64,000 bases of DNA from Symsagittifera roscoffensis (lineage: Eukaryota; Xenacoelomorpha; Acoela; Convolutidae). The position numbers and the translations under genes were made by a program. Of the stretch, positions 12,301 to 20,300 are shown one piece after another (position 1 is the stretch's first letter; each line of letters starts with the position of its first letter). The notes below the pieces were generated by a model. The model was given only the letters and a program-made list of their open reading frames with translations, ran no database searches and was not told the DNA's origin. The stretch covers positions 15,319,006 to 15,383,005 of the forward strand of contig NC_087063.1 in assembly GCF_963678635.1 (NCBI RefSeq). The letters are read 5' to 3'.

Positions 12301-12741
12301 CTGATTCTGATAAAGCTGCTGTTGCTGTTGCTGGGCTTGATATTGTTGTCTTGATTGATGCTGTTGCTTTTGTTGCTGCTGTTGGTAATGCTGAAAGGAC
12401 TGTTGATGTTGCTGCTGTTCTGGTTGCCGTGACTGTCTTCCCCAGTTTGTACTCGGAGGCGGATTCCAGTCTCCGGAACCCGACACTCCTCCCATTGTCG
12501 GCTGCTGTTCCCTTCTCCCCATAGTTCCAGAGGAATATGTTTTGACTACAGGCGGTCCATGTCTATTGAGAGGGTTGTTGTCTTGATTGCGTTGATTCCC
12601 ATATTCTTCGGGTTCCATGCCTTGAAGGCTCTGCTCAACCGGAACAAAAAATGAAAGTCCGTTATTTCCAACTCGGGTCTTCTGGGTATCAGCATTTCCA
12701 AATCCATTTGATGGCGCAGATAATGATCTTTTATGCGCCAT
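3184..12741 (-). CDS. SPATA22: SPATA22-like meiotic protein gene (five exons found, 3' end not found)
   Basis: Five minus-strand exons join in phase: 12272-12741, 6434-6688, 4365-4616, 3962-3989 and 3184-3372. SPATA22 works with MEIOB on single-stranded DNA during meiotic recombination (established for vertebrates). The identification rests on the last exon. Its LSVSIETMN...TDVLFEFYGILDS pattern lines up with the conserved SPATA22 C-terminal domain, which has a hydrophobic strand, an E-x-M segment, then LLFE and LDS. The N-terminus also shares a KRSL start. The middle is low complexity, rich in Gln and Asn, and unlike vertebrate copies. The remaining C-terminal exon or exons were not found in 1-3183 and may lie left of the window. 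Assignment is by pattern memory, not by a search. Confidence 0.68.
3635..3821. mobile_element. 187-bp MITE with C-tract terminal repeats
   Basis: The ends are inverted copies of CAAGTTAA(C/T)ATC followed by a run of about 12 C and AAATA. An extra internal copy lies at about 3665-3680 and another at 3768. There is no coding capacity. No target duplication could be confirmed. The element lies in the SPATA22 intron between exons 4 and 5. Confidence 0.55.
3962..3989 (-). CDS. SPATA22: SPATA22-like 28-nt microexon (exon 4)
   Basis: Exon 3 ends in phase 2 and exon 5 begins in phase 0, so a linking exon is required. A 28-nt segment with acceptor CTTTTTAG and donor GTGAGA supplies exactly the missing phase and adds EDLPVNQLP. 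It is too short for normal ORF detection. Support is phase arithmetic plus good splice sites. Confidence 0.6.
4365..4616 (-). CDS. SPATA22: SPATA22-like exon 3, acceptor inside a repeat
   Basis: The exon begins after AATTTTCAG and encodes a basic segment (FPSKKNYLIDGLF...), then a Pro-rich linker and ...KKAFN, ending in CT and donor GTAAGT. The acceptor and the first 10-19 exonic bases lie in the edge of an interspersed repeat that recurs at about 14455, 20300 and 29310. The splice site therefore appears to be repeat-derived. Confidence 0.66.
4598..4850. repeat. Interspersed repeat copy overlapping SPATA22 exon 3
   Basis: The sequence from GCTGGGAAATCTG onward, through ATGTTTTTCGTGACCTTTACAC and TTTGAGCCTGAAC, to the TTCATCGACTCTTAAAA end, recurs at about 20430-20670 and 29425-29650, and more weakly near 14560 and 17560. 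It looks like an old retroposed or DNA-element family of about 350 bp, class unknown. Confidence 0.6.
4851..6120. other. AT-rich intron sequence, nothing recognised
   Basis: SPATA22 intron between exons 2 and 3. The sequence is A-rich with no convincing ORF. Around 4925-4965 there is a weak match to the SINE tail. No RNA gene or complete element was seen. Confidence 0.5.
6121..6172 (+). repeat. Recurrent AGTCTAGTACCC + hairpin motif, copy 1
   Basis: AAAAGTCTAGTACCC is followed by an 8-bp perfect stem TACCCTTG / CAAGGGTA at 6144-6166 with a 7-nt loop. Related copies at 15937, 23876, 29012, 32061 and 12231 keep the pairing while changing the paired bases. Confidence 0.7.
6434..6688 (-). CDS. 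SPATA22: SPATA22-like exon 2
   Basis: Acceptor TGCTTCAG precedes the exon. One base completes the split Leu codon from exon 1, and the reading frame then runs through an Asn-rich stretch to ...SAGPSLS and donor GTAAAT. Phases match on both sides (2 in, 2 out). A 5.6-kb repeat-filled intron separates it from exon 1. Confidence 0.7.
6855..6985. repeat. Clustered GGTTAGCGAGT direct and inverted repeats
   Basis: GAGGTTAGCGAGTG at about 6860 is matched by its complement CACTCGCTAACCTC at about 6903-6916. Degenerate copies follow to 6985 (AGGTTAGCGAGT, AGTTAACGAGTGCTG). This is a small local repeat cluster in the large SPATA22 intron. Confidence 0.6.
6986..7850. other. Intron sequence without recognised genes
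   Basis: Part of the 5.6-kb SPATA22 intron. The short overlapping plus-strand ORFs here have no recognisable domain or splice context, and I regard them as chance. Confidence 0.5.
7812..8680. repeat. Diverged copies of the CAGGGGCGGAT DNA-element family
   Basis: Three segments (about 7812-7900 inverted, 8392-8520 and 8575-8675) share the core of the better-preserved element at 9404-9726: a GGCGC-TTTAGAAAAA start, then GGGTCGGTCAGCCA, then a G-rich stretch. The segment ending near 8523 finishes TTAAATCCGCCCTG, which matches that element's right end. They look like decayed, partly nested MITEs. Confidence 0.6.
9404..9726. mobile_element. 323-bp MITE, imperfect TIRs and 8-bp TSD
   Basis: The left end reads CAGGGGCGGATCTAAG, and the complement of the right end reads CAGGTACGGATTTAAG. 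The flanks are TTTCAAAC on the left (9396-9403) and TTTCAAAT on the right, a 7-of-8 match. CAGGG ends and 8-bp duplications are typical of hAT superfamily MITEs (family knowledge). There is no ORF. Long G and T runs lie inside. Confidence 0.7.
9821..10385. repeat. 100-bp minisatellite, about 5.6 copies
   Basis: Units start at 9821, 9921, 10021, 10121, 10221 and 10321 with a period of exactly 100 bp and only a few substitutions. Each unit contains GTGCAGGAGGAAAAACTA twice, so the array has an inner half-repeat. The last copy breaks off near 10385. It lies in the SPATA22 intron, and no coding reading is sustained. Confidence 0.95.
10430..10608. mobile_element. 179-bp MITE of the GGCTCTTTT family
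   Basis: The ends GGCTCTTTTTCCTTTTCC and GGAAAAGAAAAAAGAGCC are inverted repeats. The flanks share AAATTTA (10423-10429 and 10609-10615), a 7-bp or slightly eroded 8-bp target duplication. The inner sequence is shared with the outer element at 13179-13524 (AAACCCCTCGTTACA segment). Confidence 0.75.
11332..11542. mobile_element. 211-bp MITE of the GGCTCTTTT family with perfect 8-bp TSD
   Basis: The ends are GGCTCTTTTCCAGTTCCCCC and the inverted GGGGGAACTGGAAAAAAGCC. The flanks are AAATGGGC on both sides (11324-11331 and 11543-11550), a perfect 8-bp target-site duplication. The element is non-coding, with inner GTGTTACGGCTAAATGCG and a GTTCACC-containing motif shared with relatives at 7905, 13040, 13258 and 13541. 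Confidence 0.88.
11946..12165 (-). mobile_element. tRNA-derived SINE, copy 1
   Basis: The 3' end of the element, read on the minus strand, is the palindromic GCGAAGCTTCGC tail near 11950. Then come the AACACGAC/GCTCTTTATA body and a degraded tRNA-like part around 12050-12090, with the CACTTTTG-type 5' leader complement near 12141. It is the same family as 18771-19050 and 23030-23220. Confidence 0.6.
12231..12255. repeat. Hairpin motif, 10-bp perfect stem
   Basis: TTACACTAGC pairs perfectly with GCTAGTGTAA across a 5-nt loop. It lies just beside SINE copy 1 and 17 bases from the end of SPATA22 exon 1 (12272). It is a member of the covarying hairpin family. Confidence 0.7.
12272..12741 (-). 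CDS. SPATA22: SPATA22-like exon 1
   Basis: The exon starts at an ATG whose complement is 12739-12741. It encodes about 156 residues: MAHKRSLSAPSN, then a linker, then a Gln-rich tract (about residues 107-145). It ends CCACCCCT followed by donor GTGAGA, in phase 2. The plus-strand reading of the same DNA is an Ala/Val-rich shadow of the Gln codons. Confidence 0.72.
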
Positions 12742-12960
12742 TTAACAAACTGAGCAGTCCTAAAAACTCCTATTGTCTATGAATTTCATTTATATTGATC
12801 TCGTACTGAATGATCTTGACTATCCGCTAATGATTGTGTTAATTTAACTTAGGACTAGAAAAATATTCTGAAATGTATTATATACCACACGTGCGAATTG
12901 ATCGATCATAAACCATTAACATGTCATAAATACTAAAAACCATCAGCATCCAGTATAACT
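12742..12960. promoter_or_regulatory. Upstream region of the SPATA22-like gene
   Basis: The 220 bases before the SPATA22 start codon are AT-rich and lack recognisable repeats. The promoter and 5' UTR must begin here, but I see no convincing TATA box or initiator. MITE debris begins at about 12967. Confidence 0.3.
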
Positions 12961-13178
12961 TTAAGTATTCCTGGCTGTTTTCCACTCCCCCCAAAAAGTT
13001 TCAAAATTTCCATTTTTTCAGTATTCTTACGTGTCATTATGGCTGAAAACGTGATGTTACGATGTAGATATAAGGAAAATGTATTCACAATAGTTAGTTG
13101 GTTCAATATGCAAAATTTCAGGCTCTTTTCAACTTTCCCCTCACATTTCAAATTTTCCATTTTTTCTTTTCATTTTTT

Positions 13179-13524
13179 GGCTCTTTTTCTTTTTCCTCCC
13201 ACCTGCAAAATTTCACTATTGAAATTTTGTTCTCGCTATCCGACGGTGGCTCTTTTCCAGTTTTTTTTCCTTTCAAAATACCGAATTTTATATTTGTTTT
13301 ACGTGTTATTACGGCTAAATGCGTGATGTTACGCTGTAAAGTATGAAGAAAATTGAATTTGAAAGGGGGAAATTGGAAAAGAGCCCCGACGGTTACGAAA
13401 ATTGGCAAATGAACTAATTAGGCCATGACAAACATGTTTGGTCTCCACGTCTAATATTGTAAAACCCCTCGTTACACCATAAAATTGATGATTATGTGAG
13501 GTGTGGGGAAAAGGAAAAAGAGCC
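13179..13524. mobile_element. Outer MITE of the GGCTCTTTT family (interrupted)
   Basis: The left end GGCTCTTTTTCTTTTTCC and right end GGAAAAGGAAAAAGAGCC are inverted repeats. The inner right half shares AAACCCCTCGTTACACC with the element at 10430-10608. A second family member is inserted inside at 13258-13385. The flanks (CATTTTTT / ATTTGTTT) give no clean duplication. Confidence 0.65.
13258..13385. mobile_element. 128-bp MITE nested in another MITE, perfect 8-bp TSD
   Basis: The element runs from GGCTCTTTTCCAG to CTGGA-like GAAATTGGAAAAGAGCC. CCGACGGT flanks it on both sides (13250-13257 and 13386-13393). It therefore transposed into an older member of the same family. Confidence 0.85.
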
Positions 13525-13540
13525 ATTTGTTTTACGCTTT

Positions 13541-14450
13541 ATTATGGCTGAACGCGTGACGTTACTAAGTAAGATGTGAAGAACAAATGTGTTCACAATA
13601 GTTAGTTTGTTCACCATACAGAGTTTCATTACCTCATGACAACGTTAAAGTTGTTTTTAGAACTTGAAATTCAAATGCGGGGGGAGGGAGGGGTTGGAAA
13701 ATAGCCAAATTTTATAACACTACCACGCATAATCACTTTTTCAAAACTAAAACGCAAATTTGGGGGAAGAAGAGTGAAAAAAAGAGCCCCAATCCCCACA
13801 CTGCAGCCTAACACTGGTAACAACCCCGGTATTCACTACCTCCCATGTTTCTACACAGAAGCAATTCGATACTGAAAAAAATCAGCATTTTTAGGATGTT
13901 ATAGTTTTTACGAGGATGTTTTTACAAAAATGATCCTAATTAGATAATCAACCCACATGCCAATTTTCATAACAACTTGACAACGTGAGCAGACGTTAAA
14001 AAAATTGCAGGCGCAAGGAAATGGTAGAGAATCCTAGCAGCAAGGTACTGGAAGGCAAGCTTCAACAAAACTAATCAACCGAACAAAAAAAAACAAAACA
14101 TTTTCCTGGTATAAGCCGAAAAGTTTTGGTTAAACTAGTTCAATCTTCACACAGTTTAGATTTAAGTATTTAAAAGAGTTGCTAGGATGATACCGTGAAC
14201 TATTCTAGGTACGTTCAACTAAAAATGAAAAAAAAATAAAAATGAAAATTAACTCAACAAGTTGTTCATTCGGAAATCGTTTCAAAACAAAAATGTTCAG
14301 CAGTAGCTCATTTCGATTAAAAAAAACACTTGACTGCAAGTCGTATTAAAACAATGTTACAAAGAAAAAGAGTAATGAACGCAAGTAAACATTAAAAAAG
14401 CAGACTTGGTTTAAAAATCTCAACTTTCGAATTTCAAAGAAAAAAATACA
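13541..14450. repeat. MITE debris, then unrecognised AT-rich spacer
   Basis: Fragments of the GGCTCTTTT family (ATTATGGCTGAACGCGTGACG, GTTCACC blocks, G-rich end near 13680-13790) continue to about 13800. Nothing is recognised from there to 14450. Confidence 0.5.
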
Positions 14451-14454
14451 TGCC

Positions 14455-14800
14455 CTCTTCAAGCTCTTTGAATTTCTAGAACAATTTATGATCGGCGCTT
14501 TTTTGATTACATGAGCCCATTTTGAGAAAACTGGATCAAGAGGTAAAATTTTTGTTCCGCTGGAAACCTAAAACTTAAATTCCACTTTCGAAACTAGAAA
14601 TCGTTCACGTTTTCTCGCGCCATTTCCACATTCGTATTTGGAGAGTGCTTTGTACGTCACTTTCAGCAGACGAATTTCAATTGAACTCAAAAGTGCAAAA
14701 AAAAATCAGCAAGACCTATATAACTCTTCACTAAGTTCATTACTTTTAAAAAACTTTTTTGGATAAAGTTTGAAAAAGAATCTATTTCTTTGCTTCTAAT
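14455..14800. repeat. Interspersed about 350-bp repeat, copy 2
   Basis: AGCTCTTTGAATTTCTAGAAC starts a segment that matches 20303-20650 in order, including the CCACTTTCGAAA block and the ACGTTTTC / GGAGAGTG region. It belongs to the family that supplies the SPATA22 exon 3 acceptor. Confidence 0.6.
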
Positions 14801-15870
14801 CCGCCATTAAAATTGCCATACTTTTAAAATTTTATCTTAAAATAGTCGAAGAAGGTTTTCAAAACATGCTTGCAAGGTTTCAATAGACGCAATTGCATAG
14901 GAAAAATCAACGGAATCACATGAAAGAATTTGATCAGTCGAAAACTGAACCGATAGCTCCAGTCGAAAAATTGTGGAAGCCAAACAAATCGTAAAAACTT
15001 AATTGGTTCGAATAGAAATTTTCATAATACGATTGCAGAAACATGGATATGGAAAAATTGATATGATGTAAATTAACGATGCGAGCGTAAACCTAGAAAA
15101 TCGCCCATAATTTTTATGCAAGTACAAAAATCAATTATTTATTCAAAAAAACCTGCAAATTTAAGTTTATAGCAAACAAAATGAACTTGGTAGCAAAATA
15201 GTAAAACAAAAGGCATAGTAAACTCAGATTAAATAATTACTTGCAAATTCGAGGAAAACATGAGATGAGAAAATTAGCAAAAAGTTGATGTTCTTCCAAA
15301 ATGTAGGTACATTTATTTGCTGCTGGTTTCGCTAATTGCGTTCAGGGTGCGATTAGTTCTAGCTGGATTATTTAGGCAATACAGGCTAGACAAGATTAGC
15401 TAGATGTTGCCCATGCAGGACAGAAAATTTTGATCACAGTACTCATTGCTAAAAAATTGGAAAATGTCACTAAATAGATTTATCGAAAATAACCAACTTG
15501 TTTTGAAAAATATATATAATGACAAACAAAATGTAAAAAAGCTGCAACAAATTCCGAAAACACCTAAGCAGAAACCCTTTGAGCCAAAAAATTTAAGAGC
15601 TTAAAACCAATAAAAAGTTAACAAGTCCCCCACTCCCTCAAAAACACTTAAGCACAAAAAGTTTTTACTCTTGTCGAACAACGCAATAGGAGGCGATTGA
15701 TGCAATATTTTGTAGGCTGAAACCTGTTAAGCCGGAAAAAAAATTGAAACTTTAACAAATTGAGATGGAATAAGTACAGTCAACAGAATTTTTTTCGCAT
15801 GCAACGAATATGAAATTGTAACAAGCTCAAAATATTTTTTACAATGTTTTTAACAGAGCTGACCAGAAGA
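14801..15870. other. AT-rich intergenic sequence, nothing recognised
   Basis: This lies between PWP1 and SPATA22. It is A-rich with no ORF supported by splice sites or domains, and no complete repeat was identified. Confidence 0.45.
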
Positions 15871-15909
15871 TGAGTACAAGTGATGAGCCCTGTGACAAAG
15901 TTACTAAGG

Positions 15910-15962
15910 CGAAAAAGTCTAGTAACCGATGTGAACACACTTGCTACCGCAAGTGTAAATAA
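15910..15962 (+). repeat. AGTCTAGTAACC + hairpin motif, copy 2
   Basis: AAAAAGTCTAGTAACC precedes a perfect 8-bp stem ACACTTGC / GCAAGTGT with a 4-nt loop (15937-15956). A degenerate copy (GCACCCGATTAC, then TTGC / GCAA) follows at 16155-16200. Confidence 0.68.
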
Positions 15963-17022
15963 CAGACCGACTGTTAATTTTAGTAAAATTTGTTCAACTC
16001 GGCAAATGATAATAAAAAAATCACTTTCACACATAGTAAAAAAACCAAGAGAACGCGGTTCAAACTCTAGGCATTAGGGTGCAAAGTCGTCCACATTACC
16101 TCAAGACCAAGTGTGAAGGAAAAGATCCTGAAATTTTTTTAGTTGAGAATGGAATAAAGTATAGCACCCGATTACAACTCAATTGCTTCCGCAAGTCATA
16201 TGATACCACACTATACCCATTCACGAAAAATCGCTGAAGTATTTAACGGAGTTTAACTGAAGACAGGGGTATTTGATTGATGCTTAGAAACCACCATTTG
16301 AAAAACTGCACATTTTAATACTTAGAACAGCGTTCGTTAATGAAAATCGATCAAAATCCGATTCGTGCAAATTTAAGAAGTTTGGGTGATAATCTTTGAA
16401 TATCAAATCCAAAAAAGATTATAAATTCCAAGACTGCTGATATCAGAGCAAAGCCCTGATTTTTCATTAACGTATCATTAACGATGCACTTTTTAGCAAA
16501 CAAAAATGGAAAGTTGACAAACAATTGGATTCAAAAATTTAAACACATGATATGTCAATTCAAATTGATAGATTTTGAATCTAGTAGCGTATTGAAAAGA
16601 CCAAATATTTTTCAGATACTTTTTTCTTCGAATCTGAAGTGAAAATATTGGAAAAAAAACTACAATCTCGTCAAGCTCTTTGAACTCCAGTTCTTTGAAA
16701 GTTCAGATGTATAGAAATTCAAAACAAGTGCTTAAAACACGGCAAAAATCTAGCGAACAATTGTAGTTATAGTTCGTGTATGTAAAAAAAGGCGCACGGC
16801 AGAAAACTAAAGCATAAATTGATTCGGCGAGAATAAGAAAACTCAGTTTGAGTTCTCCATAGAAAAAAAACGGAGACCAATAAAGTTAAATTTAAGTTAT
16901 TGATATGAAACAAAAAAAAACAACATCGAAAACAGAGGAAAACTGTTTCAAATATAAGTCATATTTAAGTCTTGATTCTAATTTCAAAAGATTCTTCCTC
17001 GTCCTCCAATTCTTGATCAAAA

Positions 17023-17300
17023 TCACCAGTCTTCGCAGCCTTCTGTGTTGTCTACAAATTGAGACATCGCTTTATTACTAAAATCGACCACTCTTATACC
17101 AGAACTCTGTCCACCCACAGCATATACGAATGGACTCTTGTAGCAACTGTCTACACAGGAGAGGTGTCCCATCTTCATGTTCTTGTCCTTGACACAGATG
17201 GGGATGTAATCTGTGAGGTTCCATAGTTTCAGATGGGAGTCCTCACTCACTGAGACTAGACACCCAGGGTAGAATCTGTCCTCGACTATTGCTGTGACAC
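17023..17300 (-). CDS. PWP1: PWP1 exon 6 (terminal)
   Basis: After TTTTCACAG the exon encodes VTAIVEDRFYPGCLVSVSED, SHLKLWN, NMKMGHLSCVDSC and FVYAVGGQSSGIRVVDFSN, the closing blade of PWP1. The frame stops at TGA (17023-17025) after ...TEGCEDW. One base out of frame, an acidic Glu/Asp-rich tail remains open to TAA at 16965-16967, a plausible original terminus. Confidence 0.85.
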
Positions 17301-20300
17301 CTGTGAAAAAAAGATAATGAATATATCTGAAACAGTACATAATCCAGCCCTTTTAAATGAAACAACTACAAAAAATAAGCACCCAGTCATCAGAAGTCAA
17401 AAGTTTCTGAAGTCTTTTTGCGATTGAAGAACATGCCGAGAACTGCAGCCAATTCGTCTCGGGTTTCTTTTCCTTGTGTTATTTAGAGAAAAGTGGACTA
17501 CTAGGTTAACTTATGTATTCCGCTGGCAATTTAGAAATTACCACGAAAATACCTTTCGTATCTTTACACGTTTTCTGTTCAATTGTAGAGTTTACTTTGC
17601 AGCTAACGAAAAAGAAATGCACTGAATTTAAAAAGAAATCTAAACTCAAAACAGTAATCAAATTTGAGCGTGAACTAATTTTATAACTTTTTCAGAAAAA
17701 ATATGATCACGAACTATATACGAGTCTTCACCACGTTCATCGCCTCTTAGAAACGAAAATATACATATCGGAAATGGTAAATTTAGAATCACAGTAAAAC
17801 TTTTTTTTTGAATATAAAGGGTTTTCAATAAGCAGACATGCTCAAAAAATGTCTGTTGGTTGATGAAAGAAAATTCAGACGAGTAAATTCAGAAGATGGG
17901 TTGTTTACCTAAAAAAATTCTACATCCTGATTTGATAACAATTACTAATACCAGATTCCTCACCGACGATCTTGAACAGACACTGAAACACCGCCACATG
18001 CATGCAGTCACCGAAGAGAGAGCCAACACAACAGAGTTTTGAAAACACCGACACCTGAACTTTCGAAAGACGAAGAAACGTTACAGTGGTTACAACAGAA
18101 GCATACTTTGTCAACTTAGGTCAGGTTTCTCCTGGAAACTAGCCGAAACCAGACAGAGAGTACAGCCGAACTTTGAAACAGAGCAGCAAGTGCAATATCG
18201 CATTGAAGACTGCCAACATCTTTTCAACTGTCCAGCCAATCCAATATCAGCTACTATCGCAGATTTGTGGAAGAACCCCCTATTAGTCGTGGAAGAACTC
18301 GCGGAAATTTTTTCCGAATAGTCAAAGGAGCAACAACAACATAACAATTGCTAGTCGCAAGATAAAAAATTAACAAACAAGCCGCGAAAAATCACACTTG
18401 AATTTGAGGAACTTTCAAAAACTTTCCTGAAAAGAACACTGAACAATTTTGAATCAAATTAGTCATTAAAAAATCTGGACAAGACAGACAACTGGATTAT
18501 GGGATCCACCAACCGCCTGCCCCATTACTGCAAGTAGAAATTGTTTTAATAACAATAAATTAAATCTTCAAATAGCAACAAAAAATGTTATTTTTTTCCG
18601 AATGAATTTCCAACAACTACAATATATATAAATTTCATCAATTGACAAGCACGGACAAAAAAATCAAGTATCAATTATTTTCATAAACACACTAATCAGC
18701 TGCCACAATAATGTCATAATAAAAAATTCAAAAAAAAAAATTAATCACCCAATAAATCCAAGTTTGACACAGGCGAAGCTGTGCTTCGGAAACACTTACA
18801 AGAACACGACCAAAAAGCAGCTCTATCAAGTAAAATAAGAAGTAGTAATAAACCTCGAATTAGCAAAAACTCGGCTACGTGTAAGATTCGAATCTGCGAC
18901 CTACAGAAATCAAGAAATTTTGAGTTTCACGCCCTATTCACTCAGCCACGCAAGCTTAACAACCGACAAACACTAGTCACGAATAAAGCAGCTACATATG
19001 CAAAATAAATTGCCAATGCGATTCTACAAAAGTGGCACCAAATACAAATCGCAACAATTTTGCAAGTAATAATTTGGAATACAACAAACTGAAGGCATCC
19101 ATACTAACTTGCGTATAACAAATCGCGAAGCATAAAGCCACATTATGTATAAATCATGTATTTCAAAAAATTGCGAGATATATTGAATTACAAAATTTCT
19201 GAAATCGAGTTTTCATTATTGTTATGTTGTTTGAAACAAATAACTTTTTGTTATTTGATAAATTAAAAATGCATCAACTGTGTTAACTTAGGGTTAATAC
19301 TATTCGAATGCCAAAACACATGCTATGAAAAATCTGTAAAGGTGCCCCAAAAGTGGCACCAACATTTGCGATTTAGGTTGAAGATAAAACAAAAATTACA
19401 GGTTCACTTCGTATTATCAATTTGGGGTAAACAGATTATTGTTTTGAGCTTAAAACTTTTTGAAATGCTTCATTGAGAAAAATCAACACAAGCGATATAT
19501 CATTAACTAGAAGATTTTGGAGGCTCGTTTTTTCACAAGAATTCTGACTCCTATAGGGTTGTCAAGCAGCATTTAACCAATGGCTTCAATTTTTAAATAA
19601 TAATAACCCAAAAATGTATCTCACCAATTCAGAATTTTGAATTAAATATGAGGCGTTAAATCATGATAAAAAATTAACTCCTTTCAATTCCCACCGGCAA
19701 TATCTCCAAAACTAAGTTTTTTATACAACTTGCATGCTCTATACCGTATAGAGGTTTTTTCAATTTTCTTTTTGTTCCGAAAGCAAATTAACATTAGCCC
19801 TATTTGTGATTTAGGTGAATTTTGAAAAGTGAACATTTCGTTCAAAAAAGGTTAGCAATGTAGCTGTGTTTGTTCACACACTTGGCTACAAATTTCTGAA
19901 ACTGTTAGACGTGGTATTCATAAAAAGTCTGTAGTTTATTGTTTATTTTTCAAAAACGTCATCACAGCAATCTTGCTGCTTTTTAGCAAATATATATTAC
20001 AATTTTTGCAGCATGAAATTTGGGTTCAAAACGATGAAACTATAAGAGCAATCAAGTAGAACACCATATTGCAGAATAGAGGCAATATTAGTACAGAAGT
20101 ACTCTAATAGTTGGCGATTGGTACAATGTCTTAAATTAAATACTACACCACATTGTTTTTCAAATCTTATTTTAACAAAATCATGTGCCTGATACACGAT
20201 AGCTTCAGAAAAACACAGCCAAAAGACAAATGGAGAAGAGTCAATGAACGCAACTAAACAGTAAAAAAACCAACTTTCGAATTTCAAAGAAAAAAAACGG

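Noticed and set aside
18880-18965. Functional tRNA-Leu gene
   Set aside because: A and B boxes and the loop fit, but the acceptor stem cannot pair and the unit recurs with a SINE tail.
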